Part shown: in pieces, positions 52,288-61,325 of the stretch
How positions within the stretch are numbered: the first letter of the stretch is position 1
Layout of the letters: the number at the start of each line of letters is the position of its first letter
NCBI GenBank assembly: GCA_020024265.1
Contig: JAHHTW010000001.1
Coordinates: forward strand, 71,759-135,758
Length of the DNA stretch: 64,000 nt
Direction of reading: 5' to 3'
Origin: Anaerotignum sp.
Lineage (GTDB): Bacteria > Bacillota > Clostridia > Lachnospirales > Anaerotignaceae
Position numbers and translations under genes: made by a program
Notes under the pieces: model-generated
What the model saw: the letters and a program-made list of their open reading frames with translations, nothing else
Told to the model about the DNA's origin: nothing
Databases searched by the model: none

Positions 52288-52437
52288 TTATGCATTTCCA
52301 TCTGCATCCAGCCCCAGTGCAGTCAGCTCATCCAATACTACCTTTCTGTATCTTGCAGGTACCTGCACAACGCTTTTATTCTCCGGATTGCAGGTTCTTC
52401 TTCCTGCGATCACCAGTGCTACATACATATCTCTCAT
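52288..52437 (-). CDS. CD1375-like small phage protein, copy 2
   Basis: 49 residues: MYVALVIAGRRTC near the start and QVPARYRKVVLDELTALG in the second half, matching the CD1375-type pattern of short phage proteins encoded near tail and lysis genes. ATG at 52437 follows GGAGGAA. It is a clear paralogue of the neighbour at 52478-52630. Function unknown. Confidence 0.75.
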   Translation of the reverse strand: MRDMYVALVIAGRRTCNPENKSVVQVPARYRKVVLDELTALGLDADGNA

Positions 52438-52477
52438 GTTCTTTTTCCTCCTTCTGAAAATAAAGTATCGTATCCAA

Positions 52478-52630
52478 TCAAATAGGATGTCCATCCGCAT
52501 CACACCCCAAGTCCGTCAATCTTTCCAGTACTGCCTGAAGATAGGTCTTTGGTACCTGTGGTGTATGGTTATTCTCTGCATTACAGGTTCTTCTTCCTGC
52601 AAGCACTAATGTTACGTACATCTCTGTCAT
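52478..52630 (-). CDS. CD1375-like small phage protein, copy 1
   Basis: 50 residues, with MYVTLVLAGRRTC and QVPKTYLQAVLERLTDLGCDADG. More than half of its positions are identical to the copy at 52288-52437. Its ATG directly follows the stop of the upstream gene (TAAATG). Function unknown. Confidence 0.75.
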   Translation of the reverse strand: MTEMYVTLVLAGRRTCNAENNHTPQVPKTYLQAVLERLTDLGCDADGHPI

Positions 52631-53011
52631 TTATGCCTCTCCTCCTTCTGAAAGTGCAAGAATTGCCTCATACAATGTTGCCTGTACCTCCAAATCATTC
52701 AGCCGTTCCGCCTGATGCTGTTCATACTGCTCTGCCATTGCTTCCATCACAACCAACTGACCTTTTTCCATACGGTCTGCCTGTGTTTCTTCCGGTGGCA
52801 ATGGCTCCGAAGGCTCCGGCGGTTCCGGCAGCTTTGGGGTATAGTCTGACCATGCTTTTTTTGTGTAGTCCCAGCGTTTGTTTGTCAAGTCAAAATCTTC
52901 TGCAATCGGTATCATATTTTCCGCTTCCACTGCGCCTGATAAGAAGCTGTCGCACCCCACATATCCATATCCATCTGCATTTCGATTTATTTGTGCATAT
53001 CTGTAAATCAA
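52631..53011 (-). CDS. Phage protein of unknown function, tail-region
   Basis: 126 residues. The N-terminal 60 residues are beta-like with aromatic residues (YRYAQINRNADGYGYVGCDSF; RWDYTKKAWSDYTPKL), a proline/glutamate-rich hinge (EPPEPSEPLPPEE), then a helical end (MAEQYEQHQAERLNDLEV). It resembles proteins encoded just after tail fibres. TTG at 53011 is the start, after AAGGGGG. Exact role unknown. Confidence 0.65.
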   Translation of the reverse strand: MIYRYAQINRNADGYGYVGCDSFLSGAVEAENMIPIAEDFDLTNKRWDYTKKAWSDYTPKLPEPPEPSEPLPPEETQADRMEKGQLVVMEAMAEQYEQHQAERLNDLEVQATLYEAILALSEGGEA

Positions 53012-53026
53012 ACAAAAACGCCCCCT

Positions 53027-53656
53027 TTAGAAAAATTCGATTACCTGCCAGCTTACGCTGCCATATCTTGTAGTTCCGCTGCTACTTGGATTCCTACCAT
53101 CTTGATATTTTTGATAACAAGGTGTCAGCACAAAGTTTGTCGCATCAAAAGATTTTACCGTTGATTGTTCTCCACGCATTTCATGAGCCCATACTGTACC
53201 ATCGCTAGTTGTTGCAGTATTGCTTGTACCAGCTAACGAGTTATTGAGCAATATCAGACTTTTACTGGGATTTACGGATGATATCGTGACAGTTCTATCT
53301 ATATATTTTTCATTCCTACTACTATAATCATTGTCGTTAAAAGTAACTATACCTCGTTGCACACTTTTCACTGCACCACGTACTGTATTGGTGTTGATTC
53401 TGCTGACATCGTCCTTCACAGCTTTCAGTTTTCCAAAAAGCGTTTGCTGTGACGCTGTATCTGCTGTATTCCCAATTTTCTGTGCCAATGGTGCAAGCAA
53501 GTCAGACACCTTTGCACCAATACCATTGAGCTTGCCAAATACCGTACTGGCAGAAGAAGCATCCGAGCCGCTCCCAACCTTGCTATGAATACTGTTTACT
53601 TCTGTTTTCACCGATTGGACTGTTTGCTCATTTGCCACATAGATTTTATTCGCCAT
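53027..53656 (-). CDS. Phage fibre or appendage-like protein
   Basis: 209 residues. The first 100 residues are helical and repeat-like (VFGKLNGIGAKVSDLLAPL; TLFGKLKAVKDDVSRI), then a beta-rich C-terminus (RTVTISSVNPSKSLILLNNSLAGTSN). This head-stalk plus beta-domain layout fits a receptor-binding or fibre-tip protein. ATG at 53656 shares one base with the stop of the upstream fibre gene. Confidence 0.65.
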   Translation of the reverse strand: MANKIYVANEQTVQSVKTEVNSIHSKVGSGSDASSASTVFGKLNGIGAKVSDLLAPLAQKIGNTADTASQQTLFGKLKAVKDDVSRINTNTVRGAVKSVQRGIVTFNDNDYSSRNEKYIDRTVTISSVNPSKSLILLNNSLAGTSNTATTSDGTVWAHEMRGEQSTVKSFDATNFVLTPCYQKYQDGRNPSSSGTTRYGSVSWQVIEFF

Positions 53657-54579
53657 TATGCCCCACCTTCTTTTGTGATTTCTTCCAGATACAAGCTTCC
53701 GTTTTCCACGCCCCATCTGTAATATGTTTTCGTTGCGCTGTCCAGAACCCATGCCGCCTGATCTGCATATGTAAAAATATCTGTTGCTTTTCCGCTTGGA
53801 TCGTAAACAGGCTGTTTCATGGAACCGGATACTGCTGTCCTTACAGCTGCATCCGTGTATTTGAAAATATCGGTTGCCTTACCATCTGTATCATATATTG
53901 CCTTCGTCATATCCGCTGCACCAATGGCAACAACTTTATCATCCACATATTTCATGGTTGCAGGCTGATACATCCCTTTTGGTTCATAGGGTTCTGTATT
54001 GTTTTTGTAAAGTATGTTGTCCAAAAGTGCCTCTGTGACCTTCTCCAATGTGCTTTTGTTTGCATGGTTGTGCCTGTTTGTGGTATTTTCGGCAATCTGT
54101 GTTAAGTGCTGCGCTGTGACTTTGTCCAGTGTATCTTGATTACCATGGTTGTGCCTGTTTGTGGTATTTTCGGCAATCTGTATTAAGTGCTGCGCTGTGA
54201 CTTTGTCCAGTGTATCTTGATTACCATGGTTGTGCCTGTTTGCAGTATTCTGCTGTACCTTTTCTTTTTCACCATCATCATAATTGTTGTCAGAAAGCAC
54301 CTTGTATGCAGAGCCGCTCCCCGTTTTCAGCTCCTTGTCCACCTTCAAGTCCAGTGCCGCCTGTGTTGCTGTGGAAATGGGCTTATCTGCATCACTGGTC
54401 AAATCCACATTTGCAAAAGCCGATACAAATGCATTGAACTTTGGCACAGTCACTTCTTTGGTCAGCTGATCGAACACTGCCTTTGCCTGATCTACGGGCA
54501 GCTCCATGGGGTTCGGCTGTGGGCTGACACCTTTCCCCTCCATATCTGCCGGCTTTATGGTATACTTTTCAATTTCCAA
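53656..54579 (-). CDS. Phage tail fibre-like protein with RHNH repeats
   Basis: 307 residues. Three 27-residue repeats start with RHNHGNQDTLDKVTAQHL at residues 115, 142 and 169. HxH motifs of this kind are found in trimeric tail fibres, where they bind metal. The end has aromatic segments (TYADQAAWVLDSATKTYYRWG). The start is TTG at 54579, eight bases after AAGGGGTG; no ATG is available. It lies directly after the large stabilisation-like protein. Confidence 0.75.
   Translation of the reverse strand: MEIEKYTIKPADMEGKGVSPQPNPMELPVDQAKAVFDQLTKEVTVPKFNAFVSAFANVDLTSDADKPISTATQAALDLKVDKELKTGSGSAYKVLSDNNYDDGEKEKVQQNTANRHNHGNQDTLDKVTAQHLIQIAENTTNRHNHGNQDTLDKVTAQHLTQIAENTTNRHNHANKSTLEKVTEALLDNILYKNNTEPYEPKGMYQPATMKYVDDKVVAIGAADMTKAIYDTDGKATDIFKYTDAAVRTAVSGSMKQPVYDPSGKATDIFTYADQAAWVLDSATKTYYRWGVENGSLYLEEITKEGGA
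54066..54242 (-). repeat. 81-bp tandem repeat inside the fibre gene
   Basis: Two 81-base copies at 54066-54146 and 54147-54227 differ at a single base and a third partial copy follows. They encode the RHNH repeats. The near identity implies recent duplication. Confidence 0.9.
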
Positions 54580-54585
54580 ATTGCA

Positions 54586-56487
54586 TCACCCCTTGTATTT
54601 TCCGCTTTCCGTGTATTCAAAGCCAATTTTGTAAATCCCAAACGGCTCATTCAATTCCTCATTTCTGAGAGAAAACCTTGCCTTGTCCACTTTCTTTACC
54701 TTGATTTTCTGCCCAATGGCTCTTGGTGTGGTATCGCTGGAAAAATTGATTTTCTCCCAATTGATGTATGTGAAATCAAACCAGCAAGCCCTTGCCCCAC
54801 TGTTGAATAGCTTTTGCCATAGTCCTTTTCTTTGCACCCATATTTCCACGCCTGTTGCAATCGCTGCCGCAAGAATGACACTGATATAGCGAAATGTCTT
54901 ATTTTCATAGAAACGCTTTCCGGAAAGTGGTGGTATATCCCATCTGGCAGCAATGGATTTGCCATTGTCGTTATAGCTGTTTTGGTTTGTCACATCGTCA
55001 AAAAATCGGTGTATTTCCCCTGTGACCGTGCCAAAGCAGAGCTTTCCTTCCGCATCCTCCCAGAAGATCCTTGCAGGTACGTTCTCCCAGTAATAGCATT
55101 CATATTGAAAGTTGGAATACGGCGTATCTCTGGCATAGCTTTTTTGTAAACCATCCAAGAGGTATACCCTTCCTGTACCCATAGAAAGCAAATAGAAATC
55201 ACGCCATACAAAGGCAAAGCTGTCTTTGTATGTTTCCTCTTTTGTCAGCACTTCATTGATGTAGAAGCTTCTGTTTTGCGAGTATTTTTCGCCGGTAATA
55301 TCCGCCGCTGTAATTGCCATAACCCCCATGTCTGTCAGGAATAACGGCTCACTGCCAAGGTATCCGAAGCTGTATGGCGCCAATGCACCACGCCCAATCA
55401 AAGAACCGACAATCGGGAATACAGGCTTGTCCTCTTTCAGCTCACCGATACGCAGTATGATGTTTCTGCCTTCCTCCGCTGCGCTTTTGTGTGCGGCGAG
55501 CCTGTCGTTGATGACGCTGTACCCGACAATTGCGCTTCCGTCCTGCCCCAGTGTGGAATACCAAAGGTCGCCAAAGTAGAAGCCATCTTTGATTTGGCAA
55601 TACCAGTCCTGATTTGGAAAATCCGGATTTCCGCTCACAAAGATACGATCAATGGCACCATTGACACCAAACAATGTCATGATATTGCATTTGTTGATTT
55701 TATCGGCATACCCCTTTCTTGTTTTGGCTGCTGTGATCTCCACATTGTCCATTCCTTTTACGGGGCTTTCTCCGGGTGCGACAGAAAATGTAACCGTACC
55801 TGCCTTACGGTCTACAGTAAAATCCCTCAGCTCTGTTAGGTCTTTCCACTCACCCTCTTTGACCAGCTTTCGTACCTTCAGTGCGTCCACGTCTAAATCC
55901 TTTGTTGTCAGCTGGTAGATCTTGTCTGTTGCAGTCCCCAAAAAGCTCTCCTTGAATTTTTTCCCAATCAAATTGATCGGCTCAAGCGTTGTGCCTCCGC
56001 CATTGGGCTTTCGGGATATGATAATCGTTGGAATGTATGCTTTTTCCTCCAGCGTCACCAGCTTCCATTCCTTTTCTTTTTCCTCATCCTCTTTTTTGTC
56101 CTCCTGTCCGGGCTTTTCAAACTCCCCATAGCAAAGGGCTTTTTTCCCATCGAACAAAAAGAGCTTTCCAAAAAACTGCCTGCCTGTGCTGCGTTTGTCT
56201 GCCATATCGCTGTATAGCACCGTATCGCCCAAATAGAGCTTTGTTCCTGCATGAATCAATTCTTTGTCTTTTAATACATATCGTCCGTTGATTGCGCCAT
56301 CATATGTCTTGATTTTTTTGTATCCCTGTCGCTTTCTCACCTTTCCCGGCACATCCCGCATCATGTTCGGTGCTTCCGGGCTTCTGGTCATTGCCACCAC
56401 CGTAGGGGAGGAATTGAGGTCCACCCCACGGAATTCCTCAATAATCTCCACCCCTCTTGGTGGTGGGCTTGGTACGGAAAACCCCAT
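54586..56487 (-). CDS. Large phage structural protein, DNA-stabilisation/tail-hub-like
   Basis: 633 residues. The N-terminus (RGVDLNSSPTVVAMTRSPEAPNMMRD) and the alternating beta segments with SxxNDR-type loops (YSVINDRLAAHKSAAEEGRN; FGYLGSEPLFLTDMGVMAITA; SFAFVWRDFYLLSMG) suggest a beta-propeller, as in the packaged-DNA stabilisation proteins of P22-like phages. It is the longest structural gene. It lies between the connector and the fibres, where such a protein would be expected. Family membership is inferred, not proved. ATG follows GGTGGT. Confidence 0.65.
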   Translation of the reverse strand: MGFSVPSPPPRGVEIIEEFRGVDLNSSPTVVAMTRSPEAPNMMRDVPGKVRKRQGYKKIKTYDGAINGRYVLKDKELIHAGTKLYLGDTVLYSDMADKRSTGRQFFGKLFLFDGKKALCYGEFEKPGQEDKKEDEEKEKEWKLVTLEEKAYIPTIIISRKPNGGGTTLEPINLIGKKFKESFLGTATDKIYQLTTKDLDVDALKVRKLVKEGEWKDLTELRDFTVDRKAGTVTFSVAPGESPVKGMDNVEITAAKTRKGYADKINKCNIMTLFGVNGAIDRIFVSGNPDFPNQDWYCQIKDGFYFGDLWYSTLGQDGSAIVGYSVINDRLAAHKSAAEEGRNIILRIGELKEDKPVFPIVGSLIGRGALAPYSFGYLGSEPLFLTDMGVMAITAADITGEKYSQNRSFYINEVLTKEETYKDSFAFVWRDFYLLSMGTGRVYLLDGLQKSYARDTPYSNFQYECYYWENVPARIFWEDAEGKLCFGTVTGEIHRFFDDVTNQNSYNDNGKSIAARWDIPPLSGKRFYENKTFRYISVILAAAIATGVEIWVQRKGLWQKLFNSGARACWFDFTYINWEKINFSSDTTPRAIGQKIKVKKVDKARFSLRNEELNEPFGIYKIGFEYTESGKYKG

Positions 56488-56488
56488 T

Positions 56489-57166
56489 TTACCACCACCC
56501 CGTTACGCTTTTCCATTGTGCATTGCTTCCCATGCTTCTGGATTTTGCTGTATTTTCCTTCAGCCTGCCCAGCCATTCCAGAAACTCGTTCATATACGTT
56601 TGCGCAAGTGAGATATCATCCTCTTTGTATACCTGTCCTGCAATATACAGCGCAACCATTGCAGCAGCTTCCGGCGCAAGCGTCAGCTTTGTGTCTTTTG
56701 GTGTCAGAGGTGTAATTTTCTCAGGATATGCGCAGTATGTCACACGCCATGTCCCCATCACATCCGCAGGCAGCAGTATTGTGCTTTCGCCTTCTGTTTG
56801 GTAAACTGCCGAGCCGTAATGCTCCCCATCTGTAAACTTGATATATCCATCATACATCGTATAAAAATCAGGAAACACTTCTTTGAGGTCATATGCATTG
56901 TACCTGCCGGCACGGAATGTCGGGGGCGTTGCGCCCCCTGTTTCCGGTTCTGTCAGTGCTTCCGCCTGTGGTGTTTCTGCCTTCTGTATGATCTCGCCGG
57001 TCTTTTTGAAATACCTTGCATCGGTACAGAGTAAAAGCATGGCTTCATTGGCTGCCCCCGGCATCGCTGCAATATATGGGGCAGTACTGTCATCCACGAC
57101 CAGTGTATTGGTTTCGATTTCAAAAATTTTTTGCAATACACTGATTTGCAGTTCTTCCCATGTCAT
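56489..57166 (-). CDS. Phage head-tail connector/adaptor-like protein
   Basis: 225 residues, mostly helical at both ends (TWEELQISVLQKIFEIE; APEAAAMVALYIAGQVYKEDD; YMNEFLEWLGRL) with a loop-rich middle. This fits an adaptor below the portal. It lies right after the capsid gene. ATG at 57166 follows AAGGTGG. Confidence 0.65.
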   Translation of the reverse strand: MTWEELQISVLQKIFEIETNTLVVDDSTAPYIAAMPGAANEAMLLLCTDARYFKKTGEIIQKAETPQAEALTEPETGGATPPTFRAGRYNAYDLKEVFPDFYTMYDGYIKFTDGEHYGSAVYQTEGESTILLPADVMGTWRVTYCAYPEKITPLTPKDTKLTLAPEAAAMVALYIAGQVYKEDDISLAQTYMNEFLEWLGRLKENTAKSRSMGSNAQWKSVTGWW

Positions 57167-57178
57167 GCAATCACCACC

Positions 57179-58204
57179 TTACTTCAGTTCTGTAGCATCC
57201 GACATACCTTCCCCACAGATGGCAATGCCACGCCAATTGTTGAAGCCTGCGCCATATCTTGCATAGCCTTGAAATACGGTATTCCAAGTATTGTCATCCA
57301 AATGGCTGTCCACCTGTAAAGGCACACGGTCTACAAATGGCAGGCACATGTAATTCTGTAAGAACTGAGAATCCGCCATCATAAAATATTCCTTTTCCCC
57401 CAATACCTTGGGTAGATATGGCCAAATCAGTACATTCCAAAGCCCCATCTGAAAGTTCATGGCATTGTTGCTGCTGTCCGGATCGAGTTCACTGCCCACC
57501 GCTGCAAATACGGCTCTTTTGAGCTTTGCGCTGTTTGGAATGATGATGGTATCCGGCATCACGGAAAGAATATTGCCGTCATCATCTGTAAAGTCCTGCA
57601 TTTTCTCCTGCACTGCATCCATCACATCCATCAGCTTCTTGCTGCCGTCGCTCCAAATTGCTTTGAAAAGATTGGACTGTGTCTGTTTTGCACCTTTTGT
57701 CTTGCTGGGATGTACTTTGGAAAATAGCGGTACGCCATCTGCACTGGTGGTATCGTACACCTTGTTTTTGAATGTTGTATTTTTCGCAATCCCGCCGGCA
57801 AGCAGCGTTGCTGCATACTGTTCACGCCCTCTGCCGTATGCCTGTGCAAACATATTTGCTTTGGACTTGATTTTTCCGACACTGGCATCGTCCAGCATTT
57901 CCTTAGTCACCGTAAACTGGTCTTTCCATACACGGAATTGAATGGTTTTGTCGAAGCCTTCCTGAAAGCTGTCCTGTGGAAATGCACCGCCCTCACCGAC
58001 ATCCTGAAATCCGGAAAGCGCAGTTTCGCTGGAATAATTCGCAGCCCAGCCCTTAGACTTATCCATAAAAAAGAGCTTGTCAATCAGGCTTGCATTTTCA
58101 AATGCCTCCACACTCTCTGAAATAATTGCTCTTACAGGAGCGAGCTTCTTGCCGATCACCGCACTGTTCAGCCCGCTTCCTTCACTGTAAATAAATCCGC
58201 TCAT
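57179..58204 (-). CDS. Phage major capsid protein
   Basis: 341 residues. Pattern of an HK97-fold capsid protein, near the Mu gpT group: FDKTIQFRVWKDQFTVTKEMLDDASVGKIKS near residue 75, then beta-rich domains with MPDTIIIPNSAKLKRAVFAA near residue 215. ATG at 58204 follows GGGGGAA. It lies after the decoration-like gene and scaffold, as in many phages. The strongest structural call after the terminase and portal. Confidence 0.8.
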   Translation of the reverse strand: MSGFIYSEGSGLNSAVIGKKLAPVRAIISESVEAFENASLIDKLFFMDKSKGWAANYSSETALSGFQDVGEGGAFPQDSFQEGFDKTIQFRVWKDQFTVTKEMLDDASVGKIKSKANMFAQAYGRGREQYAATLLAGGIAKNTTFKNKVYDTTSADGVPLFSKVHPSKTKGAKQTQSNLFKAIWSDGSKKLMDVMDAVQEKMQDFTDDDGNILSVMPDTIIIPNSAKLKRAVFAAVGSELDPDSSNNAMNFQMGLWNVLIWPYLPKVLGEKEYFMMADSQFLQNYMCLPFVDRVPLQVDSHLDDNTWNTVFQGYARYGAGFNNWRGIAICGEGMSDATELK

Positions 58205-58220
58205 CTGTATTCCCCCGTTC

Positions 58221-58592
58221 TCATACTGCAAATTTACCAATCGCAATGCCCTGTTTTTCGTCTATATCCAGCACCAGAAAAACACCGCTTGCGCTGGTAT
58301 TTGTCACCTGTAAACCGTCTGTATGCAGCGTCACCTTTGTTGCCACAGTAGGCTTTGCTGTGTATGGTACGGCGTATCTTGTGCTTTGCATGACAACGCC
58401 CACTGGGATACTGCCGTCCTCCTGCAATGTACCACGGCAGATGTACTGTACTGCATCCGTTGCAGCGCATTTTGTCAAGCCGGTGTCTGTCAGCTTCAAT
58501 GCCTCGCCAAATACCGCCGTTTCTCCTGTTTTCATTTTTCTGTATTCCAATACTTCGCTGTCTGCAATACTTGCATCAAAAATCCGAAACAT
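58221..58592 (-). CDS. Phage head decoration-like protein
   Basis: 123 residues, all beta: MFRIFDASIADSEVLEYRKM, VFGEALKLTDTGLTK, VGVVMQSTRYAVPYTAKPTV, then GVFLVLDIDEKQGIAIG. Position between the scaffold-like gene and the major capsid gene fits a capsid-decorating or stabilising protein. ATG at 58592 follows AAAGGAG. Confidence 0.65.
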   Translation of the reverse strand: MFRIFDASIADSEVLEYRKMKTGETAVFGEALKLTDTGLTKCAATDAVQYICRGTLQEDGSIPVGVVMQSTRYAVPYTAKPTVATKVTLHTDGLQVTNTSASGVFLVLDIDEKQGIAIGKFAV

Positions 58593-58609
58593 CCTTTCAT
58601 CTCCTTTCG

Positions 58610-59122
58610 TCAGCGTGTTTTTTTCCATTTTGCTTCCAATTGTGCATCTGTTGCCTTTGGGAAAAACTCACGCCAAATCGCCTTATCCTCTGCACCCATC
58701 AAGCTGCCGCCCCCGCTGCTGCCATGTGGCTGTGCAATATGCCCCTTGCTGTTGCTTGCGTTCATCGCCTGCTGTCTTGCGGCTTTGCTGCGATTTTCCG
58801 CAATCATGTGAGAAAACGCCGCACCGTATGCCTGTTCCAGAGGAATCCCCTTGCTCCAGTATTCCAGAGCCTGCTGTCCCTCTGGTGTTGCTGCCAATTC
58901 CTCCAAGCTTGTGATATTGCTTTCCGGATACATCTGTCTGAGCTTGTGTAAGGACTGCATAATGAACTGCTGCATTTGTTCCCTCTGCATTTCTTCCTGC
59001 ATCATAGGGATTTCCTGTCCGTATGCCTCCTGCCATTCCTCCTGTGGCAAGCGCTCCGTCATCAGCCCATTTGCTTGCTTTGGAAACGTACCGTACCCTT
59101 CATTTTTCTGATTGTAATACAT
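58610..59122 (-). CDS. Phage scaffold-like protein
   Basis: 170 residues, highly hydrophilic and helical: EEWQEAYGQEIPMMQEEMQREQ, then SLEELAATPEGQQALEYWS, a glycine/serine-rich hinge near 135 and a basic end. This pattern and its place before the capsid gene fit a scaffolding protein. ATG follows AAGGAGGGGG. Confidence 0.7.
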   Translation of the reverse strand: MYYNQKNEGYGTFPKQANGLMTERLPQEEWQEAYGQEIPMMQEEMQREQMQQFIMQSLHKLRQMYPESNITSLEELAATPEGQQALEYWSKGIPLEQAYGAAFSHMIAENRSKAARQQAMNASNSKGHIAQPHGSSGGGSLMGAEDKAIWREFFPKATDAQLEAKWKKTR

Positions 59123-59133
59123 AATCCCCCTCC

Positions 59134-59268
59134 TTACCTTCTGCCGCTGCGTAAATCATCGCCCACTTGTTTTTTGGGCTGCTTGCCGCCGCTTGCGTCC
59201 TTTGGTGATGCCACAAACTGCGCACCGCCTCGTCCGATATTCAGCTTTGCCGTTTCACTTTTTTTCAT
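59134..59268 (-). CDS. Small basic phage protein
   Basis: 44 residues: basic and glycine-rich, MKKSETAKLNIGRGGAQFVA followed by a segment with SGGKQPKK and DDLRSGRR. ATG at 59268 follows AAGGAGG. It lies between the zinc-ribbon gene and the scaffold-like gene, with 11 bases to the next start. No family recognised; a minor virion or assembly factor is possible. Confidence 0.65.
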   Translation of the reverse strand: MKKSETAKLNIGRGGAQFVASPKDASGGKQPKKQVGDDLRSGRR

Positions 59269-59323
59269 GTTTGACCCCTCCTTTTTCGATTGATTTCCCG
59301 CCCAATCCCCCCAAATGCTTTTG

Positions 59324-59503
59324 TTATGTCAGCACGATATCCTCTGTGCCAATCTCACACCCGTGCTTGGTACAGGCCGGATTTTGGCATATAAAATGCA
59401 GCCGATAAAACGCCTGCGTCTTGGTATCCTTGCTTTCATCCCCTGTAAAGAATAGTTCCTTTGACTCTATGTATCCATCCAGCCCACAGCCGTCACATTG
59501 CAT
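59324..59503 (-). CDS. Small phage zinc-ribbon protein
   Basis: 59 residues with CDGCG at residues 3-7 and CQNPACTKHGC near residue 44, giving paired cysteine knuckles. ATG at 59503 follows AAGGAGG and overlaps the portal end by 11 bases. Zinc-binding is likely from the motif spacing; the role is unknown. Confidence 0.7.
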   Translation of the reverse strand: MQCDGCGLDGYIESKELFFTGDESKDTKTQAFYRLHFICQNPACTKHGCEIGTEDIVLT

Positions 59504-61310
59504 GATTTTCTCCTCCTTTTGCCGTATTGTTTTGCATTCTCTCACGTTCCTCCAGCTGTGTACGAATCTCCTCCGCCATAGGGTAGTTCAGCCTTGCCAT
59601 CATCCGCCAAAACAGCAGCAATGTTTGTATTTCTCCGGGATTGCCGAACGCACCCTTTTCAAAATTCTCTCTGACCTCCTGCCACATTGCCTCTCTGTTG
59701 CTTGCCATAGCAGCAGCCGTATCCACGGAAAAAAGGAAATCGTCCTTCCAGTACCATTGTCCGGCATCATCCTGCGCCAAGAAATCATATTTTTGGAACA
59801 CACTGTAAATGGTTGTGCCGTCCAGTCTGTCGTGACGCACCATACGTGGTTCATCGCTGTATGCCAGCAGAAATTGAAACATCACACGGTATAGATGGGC
59901 ATATGTCATATTTTTCATAATCCGCTTGCTTTCGAGTCTGCCTGCCGCCTGTGCCACAGCAATCTGTTTTGCGGTACCGCTGGTAGCGGTCTTGTCCTGT
60001 CTGCCCTGAAAGCTGTCTGTAATACCGAGTATATTTCTTGCGCTTTGATAATTCTGTTCGGCAACGGAGAGATCGCCTGCGGTATCGGCTTGTAAATTGA
60101 ATACATGTAGGCAGGATACCTCTGCCGGGTTATGCACCTCTACGACCTTGAGCTGATCGTCGGATAGCTCCAAGCGGCTGTCTATGTGTTTTGTCAGTAC
60201 GCTGCCCCCCTTGTCGAGCTTTTGTTGTACACGGGTATCGCATTTTTTGATTGCGTTTTGCTGATCCTGTATTTTGTCCGTGTCGCTCTCCCCCAGCACA
60301 CGTCCCCAGCTGCTGACATTTTTTCTGACCACAATGGGATAGCAGTCCGGTTTGTAGTATGGGATTTGCGTCTGCCTCCAGCCCTCTGCCTGCATTTGTG
60401 CATAGGGTGGATATGCATGGATCAAGCTGCCGTCCGAGCGTTTGACATCCTCCCAAAGCAAGAAGCTGTCCTCTCTTTGCAGTGCAGCCGTTTTGCTGCC
60501 GCAACTGCTGCAAGCATGTCCCTGTATGACCGCACCGCAATTTTGGCATCTTTGCAGCATCCTTGCCTGATAGTCCTCAAAGTATTCCAGTTCCACGTCA
60601 TTGACCCATACATATCTGCCAATGCCGCCCTCTTTGTTTCTGAAATAGCCGAAATTGACCGTTACCACATCCTCTGCCATGCCGTCGCCCCCTCTGCTTT
60701 CGGGGCTTTCCTCGCCTTCTGCCTGTACATCCTTGCCGTATTTTTCTGTGACATATTGCTTTGTCATTGCCATACGTATGATGATAAAATCCATCTCCTC
60801 GATTTCAGTGACACCGTTTTGCGGGATCACCTGCTTTGGGTGCAGAAGGCGTACCGACAGTTCGCCCCTTGTGGTATGTGTATGACGGCTTGCATCCCAT
60901 TCCACGAGGAAATAATCGCCGCCCTGTACGGGTGTAATGCGTTCGTCCATATCATTGAGGTTTGCAAAAGAGAGGCGATCGACTTCATTTTTGAGATAAT
61001 CCTCTATGATATGTGCCAATTTCTCGTCCTGTTCTCTGCGTGCTGTCACCTTTGGCAGAGGCACAGCGCTGTCCACCTGTGCCTCCACCATTTCTGCCAC
61101 AATATTGCGCACCACGCCTGCCGGCTGGCTTGCGTTTTGCACCATTGCCCCGACATGTGGCATGATTTCACGGCTGCCGCTGTATAGTGCCTGTCTGCGT
61201 TCCATAGCGGCAAGCTCCTCTGCGTATGCGCTTTGATTTTTTGCCAAACGCTCCTGCCAGAGCTGCAAGCGTTCTGTCTGTTGTACTGCCTGTTGTTCTG
61301 ATTGCTGCAT
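59493..61310 (-). CDS. Phage portal protein with an internal zinc ribbon
   Basis: 605 residues, the DNA entry ring at the capsid vertex. Portal pattern: glutamine-rich N-terminal helix, VRNIVAEMVEAQVDSAVPLP near residue 68, GGDYFLVEWDAS near 130, and a long C-terminal helical part with SARNILGITDSFQGRQDKTATSGTAKQ. Residues about 250-272 contain CQNCGAVIQGHACSSC, an uncommon insertion for a portal. ATG follows GGAGG. It lies 15 bases after the terminase gene. Confidence 0.85.
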   Translation of the reverse strand: MQQSEQQAVQQTERLQLWQERLAKNQSAYAEELAAMERRQALYSGSREIMPHVGAMVQNASQPAGVVRNIVAEMVEAQVDSAVPLPKVTARREQDEKLAHIIEDYLKNEVDRLSFANLNDMDERITPVQGGDYFLVEWDASRHTHTTRGELSVRLLHPKQVIPQNGVTEIEEMDFIIIRMAMTKQYVTEKYGKDVQAEGEESPESRGGDGMAEDVVTVNFGYFRNKEGGIGRYVWVNDVELEYFEDYQARMLQRCQNCGAVIQGHACSSCGSKTAALQREDSFLLWEDVKRSDGSLIHAYPPYAQMQAEGWRQTQIPYYKPDCYPIVVRKNVSSWGRVLGESDTDKIQDQQNAIKKCDTRVQQKLDKGGSVLTKHIDSRLELSDDQLKVVEVHNPAEVSCLHVFNLQADTAGDLSVAEQNYQSARNILGITDSFQGRQDKTATSGTAKQIAVAQAAGRLESKRIMKNMTYAHLYRVMFQFLLAYSDEPRMVRHDRLDGTTIYSVFQKYDFLAQDDAGQWYWKDDFLFSVDTAAAMASNREAMWQEVRENFEKGAFGNPGEIQTLLLFWRMMARLNYPMAEEIRTQLEERERMQNNTAKGGENHAM

Positions 61311-61325
61311 CTGTAATCCTCCTTT

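Noticed and set aside
60186..61187. A 333-codon plus-strand open frame opposite the portal gene
   Set aside because: Antisense shadow with an excess of His and Cys and no start signals.
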